A stretch of 64,000 nt of DNA from contig NZ_BCXB01000023.1 in assembly GCF_001894885.1 (NCBI RefSeq), positions 26,944 through 90,943 on the forward strand, given 5' to 3'. This DNA is from Rhodococcus marinonascens NBRC 14363 (lineage in GTDB: Bacteria > Actinomycetota > Actinomycetes > Mycobacteriales > Mycobacteriaceae). Below the pieces are notes generated by a model. The model did no database searches. It was not told where the DNA came from and was given only the letters and a program-made list of their open reading frames with translations. Below are positions 53,011-62,400 of the stretch, piece by piece. Numbering within the stretch: the stretch's first letter is position 1; the number at the start of each line of letters is the position of its first letter. Made by a program: the position numbers and the translations under genes.

Positions 53011-53838
53011 ATGGCTCAGCGCGGCAAGTTCGTCAAACCTCAGAACCGCCAAATCTCGTCCGCGCGGGTCGTCGCCGGAAAGAAGATCAGCCCGAATTTC
53101 GTCCGGGTCACCATCGCGGGAGACGAACTCAGCTCCGTGAGCCCGATGGGTTTCGACCAATGGTTCCGGATGTTCGTCCCCCAGCAGGGTCAGAGAACGC
53201 TGCGGCTACCGACGTCCGCGAGCGGGTTCTGGTACGCCCAGTACAAGCTGATGGCCAAAGATCTCCGGCCCGTCGTACGCAATTACACGATCCGCGACTT
53301 TCGCGCGGCCGGAGCGGGGATGTTCGGTGATACCACCGAGATCGACATCGACTTCGCCTCGCACGGCGACCTCGGTCCTGCATCCGCGTGGGCGCGCACG
53401 GCCACTGCCGGGGACGAAGTGGCAATTCTCGACGAGGGACTGATCTACAACCCCACACCCGGTGCCGAATGGCAACTGCTCGTCGGCGACGAGAGTGCCC
53501 TCCCCGCAATGGCCGGGATCATGAATTCGGCGCGTCGCGACCTGCGCGCCGAGGTATTCATCGAGATTCCCGATGCCGACGACGCTCAGGACGTTCGGGT
53601 GGGCGACGGGGTGAACGTGCACTGGCTGATACGCGGGGATGCAACTGCCCGTCCGGGGGCGCTGGCGCTGCACACGGTCATGGAGGCCGAGTTGCCGGCT
53701 GGGCCGTCGTACACGTTCGTCGCAGGAGAGAGCGGACTGGCCACCGCCCTGCGACGCCACCTCGTGAGCGACCGAGGCGTCCCCAAGTCCGACATCGCGT
53801 TCACCGGCTACTGGCGCCACGGCCACGCCTCCTACTGA
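53011..53838 (+). CDS. Siderophore-interacting protein (ferric reductase)
   Basis: A 275-residue SIP/ViuB-family NADPH- or flavin-dependent ferric-siderophore reductase. FAD-binding motif RNYTIRDFR (RxYT), followed by FASHGDLGPASAWAR and the C-terminal GESGLATALRRHLV nucleotide region. It is preceded by an IdeR box, so it should be induced by iron starvation. A perfect hairpin terminator follows its stop. Confidence 0.93.
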   Translation: MAQRGKFVKPQNRQISSARVVAGKKISPNFVRVTIAGDELSSVSPMGFDQWFRMFVPQQGQRTLRLPTSASGFWYAQYKLMAKDLRPVVRNYTIRDFRAAGAGMFGDTTEIDIDFASHGDLGPASAWARTATAGDEVAILDEGLIYNPTPGAEWQLLVGDESALPAMAGIMNSARRDLRAEVFIEIPDADDAQDVRVGDGVNVHWLIRGDATARPGALALHTVMEAELPAGPSYTFVAGESGLATALRRHLVSDRGVPKSDIAFTGYWRHGHASY

Positions 53839-53847
53839 CCCGCCCGC

Positions 53848-53885
53848 GATGTGGCGAAGTGTCCCGCGGCACACTTCGCCACATC
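53848..53885. terminator. Bidirectional terminator
   Basis: A perfect 15-bp stem (GATGTGGCGAAGTGT with ACACTTCGCCACATC) around an 8-nt loop, sitting in the 57-bp gap between two convergent genes. Confidence 0.8.
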
Positions 53886-53895
53886 ACAGAGGACT

Positions 53896-54363
53896 TCAGC
53901 CGGCGTACTTCTGGACGAGAGTTCCCAGACGCGGAAGTGCCTCGATCACGTTCTTCTTTGCCGACGGACGCAGCGTGGAGTACACCTTCTTGATCGCGGA
54001 ACGGTCGCTGCCCTCAATGCGCTCGTCGGTGATGCCGAGCAACGAGTCCGCGACCTCGTCGCCGCGCGCGACCAGGTATTCGGAGAATCCACTCTCGCCA
54101 CTGGCTGCGAAGGTTTGCCAGTACGGCTCGAGCTTGGTGACGAATTCGGGTAGCAGGCCCTCGACTGCGGACGGCACGATGGACGGTCCCAACTTCTTGA
54201 CCGTGGCGTACCCACCCTTGAGCGCCAGCCCCGAGGCTCCCGATTTGTCCGAGACCTCTGCGTCGATCAGAGCTTGCACGTCCGCGATCACCGCGGGAAC
54301 GCGCGACTCGTCGAGCAGGGTTTCGTTTAGAGCTGCAACCACTTTCAATGCCTCCGTATTCAC
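53896..54363 (-). CDS. DUF6918 family protein
   Basis: A 155-residue, mostly helical cytoplasmic protein (LKVVAALNETLLDESRVPAV, GGYATVKKLGPSIVPSAVEG, DRSAIKKVYSTLRPSAKKNV). It fits an actinobacterial family of unknown function. It lies 24 bp after the menC stop on the same strand (menC ends at 54388, this gene starts at 54363), so it may be co-transcribed with menC. Confidence 0.7.
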   Translation of the reverse strand: MNTEALKVVAALNETLLDESRVPAVIADVQALIDAEVSDKSGASGLALKGGYATVKKLGPSIVPSAVEGLLPEFVTKLEPYWQTFAASGESGFSEYLVARGDEVADSLLGITDERIEGSDRSAIKKVYSTLRPSAKKNVIEALPRLGTLVQKYAG

Positions 54364-54387
54364 TGAGCGATCAGGTTCGGCCAGACA

Positions 54388-55389
54388 CTATACGAAAAAC
54401 AGACCATCACGTTTATCGAGCAGGGCATGGCACCGGCGCAGCCTTTCCATCCACCAGCGCGAACGCCCTGCAGGCGCGGCGAGCGCCTTGATTCGGGTTG
54501 TGTCGGGTCTCACTGCGCGGACGGCCATCGCCCCGCCGACAGGTTCGCGTAGCCCGGCCACGTCCGACTCGAACAACCCCCCGGTTCCCAGCCCGCACGC
54601 GAACTGCAAGTCAGGAAGCGCTGCTGCTGCTGCCACGCCGGCGGCGATGCCCACAGCAGTGTCCAGGGCGCTCGACACGACCACCGGCACCCCGTGCGCG
54701 GACAACTCGTCGGCCAGCGACAGCACCCTCCGCATCCCCCCGAGCGGGGCGACTTTCACGACCGCTATGTCGGCTCCACCCGCTCGCACGACCTTCAGGG
54801 GATCCTCTGCGCGGCGGATGCTCTCGTCGGCGGCCACCCGCACACCGGGCACCCGTCTGCGCACCTCCACCAATTCGGGGACGCTCGCACACGGTTGCTC
54901 TGCATACTCGAGCGGACCGTCCGCGGTGAGGGCTCGCAGCGCCGCCTCGGCCTCATCCACCGACCATCCCCCGTTGGCGTCGATACGCACGTTCGGGATG
55001 ACCGCGCGCACCGCAGTCACCCGCGCGAGATCGTCATCCAGGATCTGCCCGCGCTCGGCCACTTTCACTTTCGCGGTGCGCGCGCCGGGATAGCGTTCGA
55101 GGACGGAGGGCACCGCGGAGGCCTCGACCGCGGGGACGGTTGCGTTGATCGGCACCGAAGCCCGCACCGCGGGCGGCGGTCCGAGCCAAGCGTCCTCTAT
55201 CGCGGACTGTAGCCAATACGCCGCTTCGTCGTCCGCGTACTCCGGGAACGGCGAGAACTCACCCCAACCGGCCGGACCGCGGAGCAGTAGTGCCTCTCGC
55301 GTCGTGATGCCCCGAAACCGCACGCGCATGTGCAGACTCACCACGACGGCGTTGGCCAGGACTTCCTCGACGGCAGGCAGGGACGTCAC
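54388..55389 (-). CDS. menC: o-Succinylbenzoate synthase MenC
   Basis: A 333-residue enolase-superfamily enzyme that dehydrates SHCHC to o-succinylbenzoate. The catalytic Lys pair is in AKVKVA and VVKVAP; the metal ligands are Asp in RIDANGGW, Glu in EYAEQP and Asp in AADES. All are present, so it should be active. It starts 4 bp after the hotdog thioesterase stop, indicating co-transcription with it. Confidence 0.94.
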   Translation of the reverse strand: MTSLPAVEEVLANAVVVSLHMRVRFRGITTREALLLRGPAGWGEFSPFPEYADDEAAYWLQSAIEDAWLGPPPAVRASVPINATVPAVEASAVPSVLERYPGARTAKVKVAERGQILDDDLARVTAVRAVIPNVRIDANGGWSVDEAEAALRALTADGPLEYAEQPCASVPELVEVRRRVPGVRVAADESIRRAEDPLKVVRAGGADIAVVKVAPLGGMRRVLSLADELSAHGVPVVVSSALDTAVGIAAGVAAAAALPDLQFACGLGTGGLFESDVAGLREPVGGAMAVRAVRPDTTRIKALAAPAGRSRWWMERLRRCHALLDKRDGLFFV

Positions 55390-55393
55390 GGCG

Positions 55394-56056
55394 TCAGGGC
55401 TGCCCGGGTAGCAGCTCGAGCATCAGCGCCTCGCAGTCGGCGAGCAGCGTGTCGCCGTCGGTCAGGCGGGCGGTGATGAACGTCTTACGTCCCTCGACGC
55501 GGTCGACGCTGCCCTCCACGGTCAACGGCTTGTCGAGCGGTGTGATCGCACGGTAGTTCACGTGCAGGTAGGCGGTGCGACTGATGGGACGCCCATACGC
55601 GTGGACGATCATTCCCATCAGGTCATCGAACAGCAGAGGAAGCGTGCCGCCGTGCGCCGCGCCGTTGCCGCCGAGGTGGAAGCGCCGGAACACGCCCTTG
55701 CTGCGGACCCCGTCCGGACCAAATTTTTCGACGGTCCACGGGAGCATGAGCAGGCTGCCGCGTCCAGGGAGTTGGATCGACCGGCCTGCCGGAGATTCGC
55801 CCTCGGGAGCAACGTAGCGACCGAGGAGTTCGCCGAGTGCTTCGACCTGGTCGGCTGCCTGCGCCAGGACGTCGTCGGGTGCGTTGATCGACACCGCAAG
55901 ATCCTGCAGAGTGCGCATGCCCTCGACGAACCGTGACCAGTCGGGATCGGGCGCTGCGGCCTCGAACTTGGGGAACCCACCGTGATGCTCGTAGTCGTCG
56001 TCGCGTTGCGGCAATGAATCTGCCCGGTTTGCCGCGTCGGCGGTCTGTTCGCTCAT
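55394..56056 (-). CDS. PaaI-type hotdog thioesterase
   Basis: A 220-residue acyl-CoA thioesterase. The hotdog domain occupies the C-terminal ~130 residues with the PaaI-like motif GNGAAHGGTLPLLFDDLMGM (conserved His-Gly-Gly and a downstream Asp). The N-terminal ~90 residues form a helical extension. ATG 56056 starts MSEQTADAANR. It is directly upstream of menC and divergent from menB. Because E. coli uses a PaaI-like hotdog enzyme for DHNA-CoA hydrolysis, this is a candidate for that step; a general acyl-CoA thioesterase is the alternative. Confidence 0.85.
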   Translation of the reverse strand: MSEQTADAANRADSLPQRDDDYEHHGGFPKFEAAAPDPDWSRFVEGMRTLQDLAVSINAPDDVLAQAADQVEALGELLGRYVAPEGESPAGRSIQLPGRGSLLMLPWTVEKFGPDGVRSKGVFRRFHLGGNGAAHGGTLPLLFDDLMGMIVHAYGRPISRTAYLHVNYRAITPLDKPLTVEGSVDRVEGRKTFITARLTDGDTLLADCEALMLELLPGQP

Positions 56057-56129
56057 ACCTGCACGGTAAACCCGGACGAAGCGCCTGCGCGCGCGGCACC
56101 CGACAACACCACCCGATAGCCTCGACGCC

Positions 56130-57047
56130 GTGACCTTCGACCCACAGCACTGGCGACCGGTTCCCGGTTTCGAGAATCTGACCGACATCACCTACCACCG
56201 GCATGTCACCCAGGGCATCGTCCGCGTGGCATTCGACCGTCCCGAGGTGCGCAACGCCTTCCGCCCGCACACCGTCGACGAGTTGTATCGCGCGCTCGAC
56301 CACGCCCGGATGACCTCCGATGTGGGTGCTGTGCTGCTCACCGGCAACGGCCCGAGCGCCAAGGATGGCGGCTGGGCGTTCTGCTCCGGCGGCGACCAGC
56401 GTATCCGTGGCCGCAGCGGATATCAGTACACCGAGCAGGATGCGACCACCGGCCGTGCCGGCGAGACCTCGGACACCGTCGACAAGGCACGCTCGGGACG
56501 CCTTCACATCCTCGAGGTCCAGCGACTGATCCGGTTCATGCCGAAGGTCGTCATCTGCCTCGTCAACGGCTGGGCCGCAGGCGGTGGCCACAGCCTTCAC
56601 GTGGTGTGCGATCTGACGCTCGCCAGCCGCGAACACGCCCGCTTCAAGCAGACCGACGCCGATGTGGGCAGCTTCGATGGCGGCTACGGCAGTGCCTATC
56701 TCGCCAAGATGGTGGGACAGAAGTTCGCCCGCGAGATCTTCTTCCTCGGCGAGACCTACACCGCGGAGGAGATGCACCAGATGGGCGCGGTCAACAAGGT
56801 CGTCGACCACGCCGAGCTCGAGGACGTGGCGATCGACTGGGCCACCAAGATCAACGGCAAGTCCCCCCAGGCGCAGCGCATGCTCAAATACGCGTTCAAC
56901 TTGCAGGATGACGGACTCGTCGGCCAGCAACTCTTCGCCGGTGAGGCAACCCGCATGGCGTACATGACCGACGAAGCCGTCGAAGGCCGCGACTCCTTCC
57001 TCGAAAAGCGCGAACCGGACTGGACGCCTTACCCCTGGTACTTTTAA
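56130..57047 (+). CDS. menB: 1,4-Dihydroxy-2-naphthoyl-CoA synthase MenB
   Basis: A 305-residue crotonase-fold enzyme that cyclises o-succinylbenzoyl-CoA. Signature parts are GWAFCSGGDQRIRG (oxyanion hole), VNGWAAGGGHSLHVVCDLTL, DVGSFDGGYGSAYLA with the catalytic Asp, and the C-terminal EPDWTPYPWYF. The length matches mycobacterial MenB. GTG 56130 is the start. It is divergent from the thioesterase-menC pair and is followed by a palindromic hairpin. Confidence 0.97.
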   Translation: MTFDPQHWRPVPGFENLTDITYHRHVTQGIVRVAFDRPEVRNAFRPHTVDELYRALDHARMTSDVGAVLLTGNGPSAKDGGWAFCSGGDQRIRGRSGYQYTEQDATTGRAGETSDTVDKARSGRLHILEVQRLIRFMPKVVICLVNGWAAGGGHSLHVVCDLTLASREHARFKQTDADVGSFDGGYGSAYLAKMVGQKFAREIFFLGETYTAEEMHQMGAVNKVVDHAELEDVAIDWATKINGKSPQAQRMLKYAFNLQDDGLVGQQLFAGEATRMAYMTDEAVEGRDSFLEKREPDWTPYPWYF

Positions 57048-57053
57048 CCTCCT

Positions 57054-57075
57054 CTCTGCTCCACGTGGAGCAGAG
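57054..57075 (+). terminator. menB terminator-like palindrome
   Basis: A perfect 22-bp palindrome (arm CTCTGCTCCAC) starting 7 bp after the menB stop, followed by ATTCCTGT. There is only a weak T-run. Confidence 0.55.
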
Positions 57076-57083
57076 ATTCCTGT

Positions 57084-57462
57084 ACCGAGAGTCGAGAATC
57101 GGCTGCGCGGGCCACCGGGGCGGACGTGCTGGTCCTCGGTCCTGTGGCGGATCCGCACTCGACGGTGCCGACGTGTCTGTCCACGCACCTCGACGACGCC
57201 ACGGCGTGTTCTCCGGAGCTCGCGGTGGCGATGAACGCCTCCGGCATAGCGGCCGAGGCGGCGCCCACCGCGGCCGGGGCGTTCGGCACGCCGATCTCAC
57301 CGACCTGTCCTGCACAGCCGACCGTTGCCCGTTAATCATCGGCAGCGACCTGGTTCCGCGACGACAACCACCTCACGATCGAGTACGCAAGGGCGCTCTC
57401 CCCCGTCATCGCCCTCCCCCGTCATCGCCGCGCTCGCCGACCGCGCCGTCGACGACGGATGA
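57084..57462 (+). pseudogene. Acyltransferase-3 SGNH-domain remnant
   Basis: A decayed C-terminal fragment of an OafA-like acyltransferase with an SGNH domain. Frame one reads GADVLVLGPVADPH, VPTCLSTHLDDATACSPELA; frame two reads ADLTDLSCTADRCPLIIGSD; frame three reads FRDDNHLTIEYARALSPVIA, the catalytic DxxH block. Two small deletions and a 16-bp tandem duplication (CTCCCCCGTCATCGCC twice, near 57,400-57,430) break the frame. The original stop TGA is at 57460-57462. The membrane acyltransferase domain is absent. Confidence 0.7.
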
Positions 57463-57566
57463 GCCCGGCGGCCGCGCTGCGCTGCGCGAGGCCTGGACTC
57501 ACCCGTGACCCCACCGCCCACTGTCCCCAACCACGACGGCCCCGGGGCGCGTCGGTGTGCGAGCAC

Positions 57567-57606
57567 ATGCAAGCTCGGCGCAAGGCTGATGTGAGTTCTA
57601 TGCAAG
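57567..57606 (+). promoter_or_regulatory. Four heptamer direct repeats at 11-bp period (SARP-type operator)
   Basis: ATGCAAG (57567), GCGCAAG (57578), ATGTGAG (57589) and ATGCAAG (57600) start exactly 11 bp apart. Tandem heptamers on one helical face are the known binding pattern of SARP regulators. They end 22 bp before the drrA start; a SARP gene lies downstream of drrB. Confidence 0.6.
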
Positions 57607-57628
57607 CGGCCTCCCTCATCGTGAGGTC

Positions 57629-58603
57629 ATGAACCTCAACACCTCACCCCCGGCAATCGAAGCCGTCGGGCTCGTCAAGACCTTCGGTGGGCAGCGCGCG
57701 GTGGACGGCGTGAGCCTCACTGTGCCGACCGGATCGGTGTACGGCGTGCTCGGCCCCAACGGTGCCGGCAAGTCCACGACCGTGCGCATGCTCGCGACGT
57801 TGCTGCGTCCCGACGGCGGCGAAGCGCGAATCTTCGGCCGCGACGTCGTCCGCGAGTCGGCGGCCGTCCGCTCCATTGTCGGCGTCACCGGCCAGTACGC
57901 GTCGGTCGACGAGGATCTCACGGCCACCGAGAATCTCGTGATCTTCTCGCGTCTGCTCGGTCTGGGCCGCGTGGCCGCCAAGCGCAGAGCCGCCGAACTA
58001 CTCGAGGAGTTCGCGTTGACCGAGGCGGCGTCCAAGCCCCTGAAGAACTTCTCCGGCGGTATGCGTCGGCGTCTCGACCTGGCGGCCAGCCTCATCGCCC
58101 GGCCCCCGCTACTGTTCCTCGACGAGCCCACCACCGGGCTCGATCCGCGCACGCGCGCCCAGATGTGGGACACCATTCGACAACTCGTCGCGCAAGGCTC
58201 GACAGTGCTCCTCACGACGCAGTACCTCGACGAGGCCGACCAGCTGGCCGACCGGATCGCTGTCATCGACCGCGGTCGGGTGGTCGCGGACGGTACCGCC
58301 GACGAGTTGAAGGCTTCGGTAGGAGCATCGACGCTGCAGCTGACCCTCGCGAACCGCGAACTGATAGAGCAGGCCCGGACCGCACTCTCCGCTGCACTGG
58401 GCATCGAAGTCATCGTCAACCCCGAATCGGGCCGTCTCACAGCACCGCTGTCCGATCCGTCGGTTGCCTCGGATCTGCTTGTGCAACTTCGGGATCGATC
58501 GATCGCCGTCGACGAGATCACCGTCTCCAAGCCAAGCCTCGACGAGGTCTTTCTCACTATCACCGGGCACGACACCACAGAGTCCGAACGGAGCGTCGCA
58601 TGA
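57629..58603 (+). CDS. DrrA-type ABC transporter ATPase
   Basis: A 324-residue daunorubicin-resistance-type ATPase. Walker A GPNGAGKS, signature FSGGMRRRLDLA, Walker B LLFLDEPTTGLDP and H-loop TTQYLDEA (DrrA-type, with Gln in place of the switch His) are all present. The C-terminal ~90 residues form the DrrA-specific domain ending in KPSLDEVFLTITGHD. It energises the co-translated DrrB-like permease (ATGA overlap), probably for export of a hydrophobic drug or lipid. Confidence 0.93.
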   Translation: MNLNTSPPAIEAVGLVKTFGGQRAVDGVSLTVPTGSVYGVLGPNGAGKSTTVRMLATLLRPDGGEARIFGRDVVRESAAVRSIVGVTGQYASVDEDLTATENLVIFSRLLGLGRVAAKRRAAELLEEFALTEAASKPLKNFSGGMRRRLDLAASLIARPPLLFLDEPTTGLDPRTRAQMWDTIRQLVAQGSTVLLTTQYLDEADQLADRIAVIDRGRVVADGTADELKASVGASTLQLTLANRELIEQARTALSAALGIEVIVNPESGRLTAPLSDPSVASDLLVQLRDRSIAVDEITVSKPSLDEVFLTITGHDTTESERSVA

Positions 58604-59430
58604 CCACCACACTCACCCCGCCCGCCGGCACCGCAGGAACGCCGACCATAGAAGCCGTCGACCGGATCAGCCTCCGGGACTCGGTCGCCCACACCTTCAC
58701 GATGGCCTACCGCGGCATCCTCAAGATCAAGCACAATCCCCAGCAACTGTCCGACGCGATACTCCAGCCGATCGTCTTCACCGCCGTATTCGCCTACATC
58801 TTCGGCGGTGCGATCTCCGGCGACGTGCAGTCGTATCTGCCGATCATCATCCCGGGCGTCCTGGTGCATACGGTGATCACGACGTCGACCGTGACCGGAA
58901 CACAGTTGCGCGAAGACATGGACAAGGGGGTGTTCGACCGATTCAAGTCACTGCCGATCGCCCGGATCGCGCCGCTGTCGGGGGCACTGCTCGCCGACGT
59001 CCTCCGGTACCTGATCGCGACGACCGTCACGATCGCCGTCGGTCTCGCCATGGGCTACCGCCCCCAGGGCGGCCCCGTCGGCGTGGTGTTAGCCGCACTG
59101 CTGATCATTGTGTGCGGCTTCGCGATCAGCTGGATCTTCGCCCTGATGGGTGTGCTCATGAACAAGGCCTCTGCCGTGCAGGGCAGCTCGATGCTGATCC
59201 TGTTTCCGCTGACGTTCCTGTCCAACGCGTTCGTCCCGGCAGACACGATGCCAGGATGGATGCAAGCCTTCGTCGACGTCAATCCCGTGTCACATCTGGT
59301 CACCGCCGTCCGCGAACTCGCGAACGACGGACACCTCGGCATCCACACCGCGTGGGCCCTACTCGGCGCGGCCCTGATCGCCGCGATCATGGCACCGCTG
59401 ACGGTGTGGATCTACATGCGCAAGGCCTGA
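58600..59430 (+). CDS. DrrB-type ABC-2 transporter permease
   Basis: A 276-residue ABC-2 permease with about six transmembrane helices (ILQPIVFTAVFAYIFGGAIS, IIIPGVLVHTVITTSTVTGT, LLIIVCGFAISWIFALMGVL). The motifs match DrrB-type daunorubicin/doxorubicin exporters. The ATG at 58600 overlaps the ATPase stop. It converges with the SARP-like regulator, with 4 bp between the two stops. Confidence 0.92.
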   Translation: MTTTLTPPAGTAGTPTIEAVDRISLRDSVAHTFTMAYRGILKIKHNPQQLSDAILQPIVFTAVFAYIFGGAISGDVQSYLPIIIPGVLVHTVITTSTVTGTQLREDMDKGVFDRFKSLPIARIAPLSGALLADVLRYLIATTVTIAVGLAMGYRPQGGPVGVVLAALLIIVCGFAISWIFALMGVLMNKASAVQGSSMLILFPLTFLSNAFVPADTMPGWMQAFVDVNPVSHLVTAVRELANDGHLGIHTAWALLGAALIAAIMAPLTVWIYMRKA

Positions 59431-59434
59431 CGGT

Positions 59435-62400
59435 TCACGAGTCAAGCCCGGCGAGGATGTCGAGGATCTCGCGGTGCGCGGCGGCGCGGGGCGTCCTCTC
59501 CACGGACGTCAGCGCCGTCGCGACGCCCGCGCCACCGAGAAGCGTCCGCGCCCGTGTCAGGTGCCGGTCCAGGCGCATCGAGGGACAGTCCTGCCGGGCA
59601 GCCACTCTCGTGGCAAGCGCGAGCAGGCGCAGCCCCCGGCCCGGGTCGCGACCGGTGACGATGTCGACCGCGCCGACCGCGCACGCCACGGCGCCCGTCT
59701 GTGGGAGGTCGGGATACCCTCCCGGCCCGAGCCGGACCACAGCGACGGACGGCAAGCGGTCCGCCAGATCGGCGATCAGCTCGATCCGTCCGGCGAGGAC
59801 ATGGGCATCGATTGCCGCTGCCGCCACGATGACCTCGTAGGGGTAGACCCCCACCGCTAGTGCGAGATCGCCGGCACACGCGGCGGCGCGCCGGTACTCG
59901 GCCAGGCCACGGTCCACGAACCCGGCCGCGAGATCCGCCTCCGCCGTGGTCATCGCGAGCGACGCCTGGTTGTGCGGATCGTCGGCGTGCACGAGCCCGC
60001 CGCGGTGCGCCGGGCGGAGCCGCGCGAGTTCCGCTCGCGCCTGCGCGATCTGCCCGCCGCCGACCAGTGCGGCCACCATGAACCCCCGCACCTGCAGGCT
60101 TTCGTCGTAGAGGTGCAGCTTCCACAGCCCCTCGGCGGAGCGCCGGTAGTGGGCGATGGCCTCGGCGTAACGCCCGGACTGAGCGCAAAGGCGGCCCAGA
60201 TGTTGACTCAGCAGCGCATGATGCCACGAGTCGGGTTCCGCCGTCAGCGTGAGCGCGCGCTTCGCGTCCGATTCGGAGCCGTGCAGGTCACCGTTGTTCT
60301 CCCGGACGCTGGACCTCGCCACCAGCGCGAGGATGCGGGCGTCCGGATCGTCCGAACGGACGGCGGTCGCGAGCAACCGCGCCAACCCCCTGCCCGCCGC
60401 AGGGGTGAGTATCAGCGCCGCTGCGATCCGCAGCTGCTCGGAGATGTCGGGTCGCGCGGCGAGCAGACGCCGCAGCCGCGTCCGTGCGAGCGCCATCGTG
60501 CGGACGTTTCCGTTCATGGTCCCGTTCATGGCGGCCAGCACGTAACTGATGGCGAGGTGGTCGCCCGGAACCTCGTCGGGTGAGAGAGTCGATCCGTCGA
60601 GGTCCAGCAGTCTCGGCGCCCAGGCAGACACCTCGGAGGGGGCACCGCAGCCCGCCCACACGCCACCGAGCACCGGGAACACCGTCAACGCGGTCCGGAC
60701 CTGTCTTTCGGCCAGCGCATGTCGGAGGACCACACGTAGGTTGTCATGCTCGGCCCGGACAAGGCGTGCTACCGAGATCTGCTTGCCTGCAAAGAAATCA
60801 CGCACGGCCTCCTGGGAGAGCTGTTCGGCCCACCGCACTGTCCGGCGCTGAACCTCTTCGGCCTCAGACGAATTCGCGCCCATGAGCAACTGCTCTTCGC
60901 CGAACTCAAGGACGGTCTCGAGCATGTGATACCGCAGCCCCACCGAGTCGGTCCCCTCGGCCGGTTCGACGACCGACAGCATCGACTGGTTCGCCAGCCC
61001 TTCGAGTGCGTCCGCGACGTCATCGACCCCGTCCCACTGCGCGAGCGCGGTGGCGGCGTCCAGGGTGAACCCGGAGGGGAAGCGGCACAGCCTGCGCAGC
61101 GCGGCGCGTTCCGACTCCTCCAAGAGGTTCCAACTCCACTCGATGACGGCACGCAGGGTGCGGTGGCGTGCGGGAGACGTGCGGTCACGCGAACGCAGCA
61201 GCGCGAAGCGGTCCACAAGACGGGCATTGATCTCCTCGACGCTCATCGTGCGAACCCGCGCGGCGGCCAGCTCGATCGCGAGCGGCAGCCCGTCCAGCGT
61301 CCGGCACAGCTGCGTCACCTCGGCCGGATCGAGCCTCGCCGACGGCCGGACGGCGAGCGCGCGTGCCCGGAACAGCTCGGCCGCCGGCGACGTCTCGTCG
61401 CCGATTGCCAACGGAGGCAGAGGATATACCGCCTCCGAGGTGATCGACATCGGGGAGCGACTGGTGGCGAGCACCGTGAGTTGGTCACTCGCCCCGATCA
61501 GATCGGACACCACCTCGGCGACATCGTCGATGAGATGCTCGCAGTTGTCGAGGATCAGCAGGGTCGGCGCGGCAGACAGTGCATCACGCAGCCGCTGCGG
61601 CGAATCGTGGATACGCGCGCCGGTCAATGCTCCTGGGGTGAGACCGTTCTCGCTGAGGCCGAGGGTGCTACTGATGGCGGCCATCAGGTCCTCACCGCTG
61701 CGCAACGACGCCAGTTCGACGAGCACGACAGGCATCCGACCGGCCATCCGAGCACCGAGCGCATGGACCACCCGGGTCTTGCCGGTACCACCCGGCCCCA
61801 GCACCGTGACAACGCGCGAGCACTCGAGCAGGCTCTCAAGCGCGGCCAGATCCCCCGTTCTGCCGAACAGTCGGTTCGGTGCGGCACGCAATCCGATCAC
61901 GTTCGGCAGCATGCCGGGTTCGTATGCGCGCGTTGCGCTCACGTCGTCCCGAACAGCCCGGAGTGCGGGCTCCGCGCCGCCGCGCAGGATCGCCGCGTTG
62001 AGGTCGACGAGCCGCGGCGACGGGTCGGTCCCGAGTCGATCAGCCAGCCGGTCGCGCAGACCCGCGAACACCTCCAGTGCCTCGTTGGATCGATCCCCAC
62101 CGCGCAGGCACTCCATCAGCACGGCGTGCGCGCCCTCGTCCAACGGGGCAGCATCCGCGACGGCGCGCGCCTTCGGCAGGGCTCGCTCGAACTCCCCCAG
62201 GGCGAACAGGGCAGTGAGTTCCGTCGCAGCGAGCGCGTCGCGGTACGACGCTGCCTCGCTCACCAGCTCGCGCGCAAGGTCGCCGTCCGACAGGTCCGCG
62301 CCTGGCTCACCGCGCCACAGCGCGCCGGCCAGTTGCACGGTCTCGATGGCGCCGAGATGATCGCCGTCGGCATGCTGCTCGCCCGCCGCCCGGGCGAGCT

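Noticed and set aside
57044..57289. Minus-strand 81-codon frame after menB
   Set aside because: Overlaps the acyltransferase remnant, which explains the sequence better.
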